Shown piece after piece: positions 5,926 through 8,451 of a stretch of 8,451 nt of DNA. The notes below the pieces were generated by a model that did no database searches, had not been told where the DNA came from, and was given only the letters and a program-made list of their open reading frames with translations. Both the position numbers and the translations under genes were made by a program. Source of the stretch: Cytophagales bacterium (GTDB lineage Bacteria > Bacteroidota > Bacteroidia > Cytophagales > UBA9547); contig JANYCH010000336.1 of NCBI GenBank assembly GCA_025360395.1, positions 1 through 8,451 of the forward strand. Reading direction: 5' to 3'. The stretch's first letter is position 1. Every line of letters starts with the position of its first letter.

Positions 5926-7335
5926 TTGAAACCTGATTTCAGAAAAGTACGGTACATTCTTGCAGATTTTTTATGTGCAGCTTTTGTGTGGGTAGTATTT
6001 TTTATTTTCAGAAAGCGTATTCTTAATGAGGAAGGTATTGTTTATGCAGAATATACCAAATTGATCTTTGGTAGCCTTATTATTGCATCCTTTTGGGTTA
6101 TTTTATTTTATGTGTTTGGTTTCTATCATAACATTTACAGAAAATCAAGAATTAAGGAGTTGCTTAATATTATTCATTCAACTTTTTGGGGAACGATCAT
6201 TATTTTCTTAACCACTTTACTCGACGATCAGGGAATAACTAATTATAAATCTTACTACAGTACTCTTGCATTGTATTATGGATTGCAATTTTCCTTTGCT
6301 TCCATAGTAAAGCTCATTTCGATATCTGAAATAAGAAAATTGGTTAAAAATGGTGTAATTTCTTTCAACTGCCTCTTAATTGGTTCTTTAGAAAAGGTGG
6401 AAAGAAGTATTTTGGAACTGCAAAAGTCAAATCATTTGCTTGGATTAAATTTTGTTGGTTATTCTTCATTTGAAGGAAGAGAGTTAGCAACTAATTCAAA
6501 AGGAGGTCTTAGGTATTGGGGAGCAATAGATAATCTTCCTAAAATTATAAGAAGGTGCAATATTCAAAGAGTTATCATTTGCATTGACCCAACCGAACAT
6601 TTAAAGATTAAAGAGGTTACAAATGAACTGGCCGGATTAGGAACCAAAGTTTCTATACTGCCGGATTTATACCAAATACTGATCGGCTCCGTAAAGGTTG
6701 AACACGTTCTCGGAGTTCCTTTAATTGATATAGACCACGATTTAATGCCCTTTTGGCAAATTGTATTAAAGCGTACACTTGATATTTTTGTTGCCTTCTT
6801 CGTTATGGTTTTTGGACTTCCATTCTTTCTGACTTTCATGTTAGTAACAAGGTTTACCTCAAAAGGCCCCATATTTTTTAAGCAGGAAAGGGTTGGGTTG
6901 AATGGTAAAATTTTTAACATTATTAAATTCAGGAGCATGCTAGTCGATGCTGAAACTAAAGGCCCAGCCCTTGCCACAAATAATGATTCCCGTGTGACTT
7001 CATGGGGCAGGTTCATGAGAAAAATGAGAATAGATGAATTACCTCAATTCTGGAATGTATTTGTAGGTGACATGTCACTAGTCGGACCGCGGCCTGAAAG
7101 GCAATTTTTTATAGATCAGATAACAAATTTTGCTCCGGAATACAGGCATTTGCATAAGGTAAGGCCCGGTATAACATCTTTAGGACAGGTGAAATACGGT
7201 TATGCAGAAAATATCGACCAAATGCTGGAGCGATTAAAATATGACTTGCTTTATATGGAAAACATGTCAATCGCCAACGATTTCAGGATATTGTATTTTA
7301 CTGTAATTACAGTTTTAAGTGGAAAAGGAAAATAA
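5926..7335 (+). CDS. Full-length polyprenyl glycosylphosphotransferase (exopolysaccharide-type initiating transferase)
   Basis: This 469-residue protein has the complete architecture of large initiating transferases. Four membrane helices fall at about 8-28, 46-66, 84-99 and 112-132. A Rossmann-like (CoA_binding_3-type) cytosolic domain spans about 143-265, including LLIGS (150-154) and SILPDLYQI (243-251). A fifth membrane segment lies at about 280-308. The catalytic domain follows, with GPIFFKQERVG (314-324), IKFRSM (333-338), the D370-E371 dyad in DELPQFWNVFVGDMSLVGPRPER (from 370), and PGITSLGQVKYGYA (414-427). GPRPER and QVKYGYA are typical of the exopolysaccharide type rather than WcaJ, so donor choice probably differs from the upstream enzyme. 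The start is TTG: the in-frame stop at 5902-5904 leaves no ATG or GTG, and no in-frame ATG occurs before the first helices, so TTG is needed to keep helix 1. The gene lies 55 bp after the short transferase and 3 nt before the oxidase. Confidence 0.95.
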   Translation: MKPDFRKVRYILADFLCAAFVWVVFFIFRKRILNEEGIVYAEYTKLIFGSLIIASFWVILFYVFGFYHNIYRKSRIKELLNIIHSTFWGTIIIFLTTLLDDQGITNYKSYYSTLALYYGLQFSFASIVKLISISEIRKLVKNGVISFNCLLIGSLEKVERSILELQKSNHLLGLNFVGYSSFEGRELATNSKGGLRYWGAIDNLPKIIRRCNIQRVIICIDPTEHLKIKEVTNELAGLGTKVSILPDLYQILIGSVKVEHVLGVPLIDIDHDLMPFWQIVLKRTLDIFVAFFVMVFGLPFFLTFMLVTRFTSKGPIFFKQERVGLNGKIFNIIKFRSMLVDAETKGPALATNNDSRVTSWGRFMRKMRIDELPQFWNVFVGDMSLVGPRPERQFFIDQITNFAPEYRHLHKVRPGITSLGQVKYGYAENIDQMLERLKYDLLYMENMSIANDFRILYFTVITVLSGKGK

Positions 7336-7338
7336 AAA

Positions 7339-8451
7339 ATGGATAATTCTTTTGATATAATTATTGCCGGGGGTGGTATTGTTGGTTTAGCGACAGCCTT
7401 AAAACTTAAGGAAAAGAGCCCTTCGTTGAATGTTGCTATTATTGAAAAGGAGGATCGTGTTGCCAAACACCAGACCGGAAATAACAGTGGTGTAATTCAT
7501 TCAGGAATTTATTATAAGCCTGGAAGTTTAAAAGCAACTAACTGTATAAAAGGTTATCACATGCTTTTAGAGTTTTGTGACAAGAACAGTATAAAGTATA
7601 ACCTCTGCGGAAAAGTAATTGTTGCCACTGAACAATGGGAATTGCCAATCCTTGAAAATATTTATCAGAGAGGCTTGCTAAACGGTTTAAACGATTGCAA
7701 AAAGATTAATGCTGAAGAACTAAAAAAAATTGAACCTCATGTAAAGGGTATTGGAGCAATCTATGTCCCTCAAACGGGAATTATTGATTATAGGCAAGTA
7801 TCCGAGAAAATAAAAGAATTGTTTCAGGCATTGGGTGGTAAGGTAATGTTAAGTGAAAAAGTAGTAGACATTGTTGTTAAATCTTCAGATGCCACTACTA
7901 TAAAAACAGACAAGGCATTATACAATACTAAATTATTTATCAATTGCGGCGGACTTCAATGCGATGACCTGGCCTCAATACAGGACCCCGATTTGGATGT
8001 TAGGATTATCCCATTCAGAGGTGAATATTATGAATTAAGGCCTGAGAAACAATATCTTGTAAAAACCTTGGTATACCCTGTTCCAGATCCCAATTTTCCT
8101 TTTTTAGGCGTGCATTTTACCAATATGATTGGTGGAGGGGTAGAAGCTGGGCCAAATGCAGTATTTGCTTTTGGTAAAGAAAGTTACAAAATGAGTGATG
8201 TTAATTTTAAGGAAACCTTTAAATCTTTAAGCTGGGCAGGTTTTAGAACTGTTGCCTTAAAATATTGGAAAACGGGAATAGGTGAATACTACCGTTCTTT
8301 TTCTAAATCGGCCTTTACAAAGGCATTACAAAAACTTGTGCCTGAACTTAAAGAGGAGGACTTGATACCTGGTGGAGCCGGCATAAGAGCTCAGGCATGC
8401 CATAAGGATGGGACATTACTTGACGATTTTTTTATAAAAGAAACAGTTAAT
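7339..8451 (+). CDS. lhgO: L-2-hydroxyglutarate oxidase, LhgO-like (3' end beyond window)
   Basis: The 371 visible codons encode an FAD-dependent oxidoreductase of the DAO superfamily that resembles LhgO (YgaF)/L2HGDH, which oxidises L-2-hydroxyglutarate to 2-oxoglutarate at the membrane, passing electrons to the quinone pool. The N-terminal dinucleotide-binding motif is IIIAGGGIVGLATA (7-20), and the strand ends in IIEKE (34-38). Family-specific blocks are HQTGNNSGVIHSGIYYKPGS (44-63), TGIIDYRQV (146-154), INCGGLQCD (201-209), RGEYYEL (227-233) and the C-terminal GGAGIRAQA (345-353), which helps hold FAD and substrate. LhgO proteins are near 400-420 residues, so about 30-50 are missing past the edge. 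The ATG comes 3 nt after the preceding stop, with purine-rich AAGGA before it inside that gene's end, so translation is likely coupled. An oxidase of this kind in a polysaccharide operon is odd unless it recycles 2-hydroxyglutarate from nucleotide-sugar synthesis. A related FAD oxidase with another substrate cannot be excluded. Confidence 0.9.
   Translation, partial: MDNSFDIIIAGGGIVGLATALKLKEKSPSLNVAIIEKEDRVAKHQTGNNSGVIHSGIYYKPGSLKATNCIKGYHMLLEFCDKNSIKYNLCGKVIVATEQWELPILENIYQRGLLNGLNDCKKINAEELKKIEPHVKGIGAIYVPQTGIIDYRQVSEKIKELFQALGGKVMLSEKVVDIVVKSSDATTIKTDKALYNTKLFINCGGLQCDDLASIQDPDLDVRIIPFRGEYYELRPEKQYLVKTLVYPVPDPNFPFLGVHFTNMIGGGVEAGPNAVFAFGKESYKMSDVNFKETFKSLSWAGFRTVALKYWKTGIGEYYRSFSKSAFTKALQKLVPELKEEDLIPGGAGIRAQACHKDGTLLDDFFIKETVN

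Noticed and set aside
6564..7016. 150-codon minus-strand ORF
   Set aside because: It is antisense to the catalytic and Rossmann parts of the full-length transferase, whose motifs are unmistakable in the plus frame.
7251..7466. 71-codon minus-strand ORF
   Set aside because: It overlaps the end of the transferase and the FAD-binding start of the oxidase, both clearly real on the plus strand.

Overview
The window is part of a cell-surface polysaccharide (capsule, exopolysaccharide or O-antigen) locus. The organism is most likely a low-GC member of the Bacteroidota, perhaps a marine Cytophagales or Flavobacteriia relative. That placement rests on several things: low GC (roughly 30-38% by eye), mostly absent Shine-Dalgarno sequences, matches to the Bacteroidota promoter signature (TTTG ... 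TAnnTTTG), and proteins that read like Bacteroidota versions of their families. Genus cannot be fixed from the sequence alone.

Left half, minus strand (4452 down to 20): three genes read in the order acyltransferase-3 membrane protein, a large multi-membrane protein that looks like a GT-C (lipid-phosphosugar-dependent) glycosyltransferase, then a GtrB/DPM1-type GT2 glycosyltransferase with two C-terminal membrane helices. Gaps of about 41-42 nt suggest one transcript. A coherent reading is a decoration module. The GT2 would charge undecaprenyl phosphate with a sugar on the cytoplasmic face, the GT-C would use that lipid-sugar on the periplasmic face, and the acyltransferase would O-acylate the glycan. 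No GtrA-like flippase is visible in the window.

Middle (4453-5090): a 638-bp, very AT-rich divergent intergenic region. It has no convincing gene. It holds candidate promoter elements for both directions, a 12-bp perfect (15/17 extended) inverted repeat enclosing the minus-strand -7 candidate, a second 13-bp inverted repeat with a palindrome at its centre, and a doubtful 47-codon ORF.

Right half, plus strand (5091 to window end): a short WcaJ-like sugar phosphotransferase that appears to lack the usual N-terminal half; a full-length polyprenyl glycosylphosphotransferase of a different subtype, starting at TTG; and a 3'-truncated L-2-hydroxyglutarate oxidase (LhgO) gene that begins 3 nt after the preceding stop. 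The first two belong to the class of enzymes that start repeat-unit assembly on undecaprenyl phosphate. The oxidase is not an obvious glycan enzyme. Its tight coupling here suggests disposal of 2-hydroxyglutarate made by a 2-oxoglutarate-dependent nucleotide-sugar dehydrogenase (WbpB/WlbA type) elsewhere in the locus, which is inference.

The most interesting points are the paired initiating transferases with one apparently N-terminally deleted, the LhgO link, the GT-C protein with a possible carbohydrate-binding tail, and the candidate invertible or operator-like structures in the divergent promoter region. No RNA genes, CRISPR arrays, insertion sequences or clear terminators were seen.
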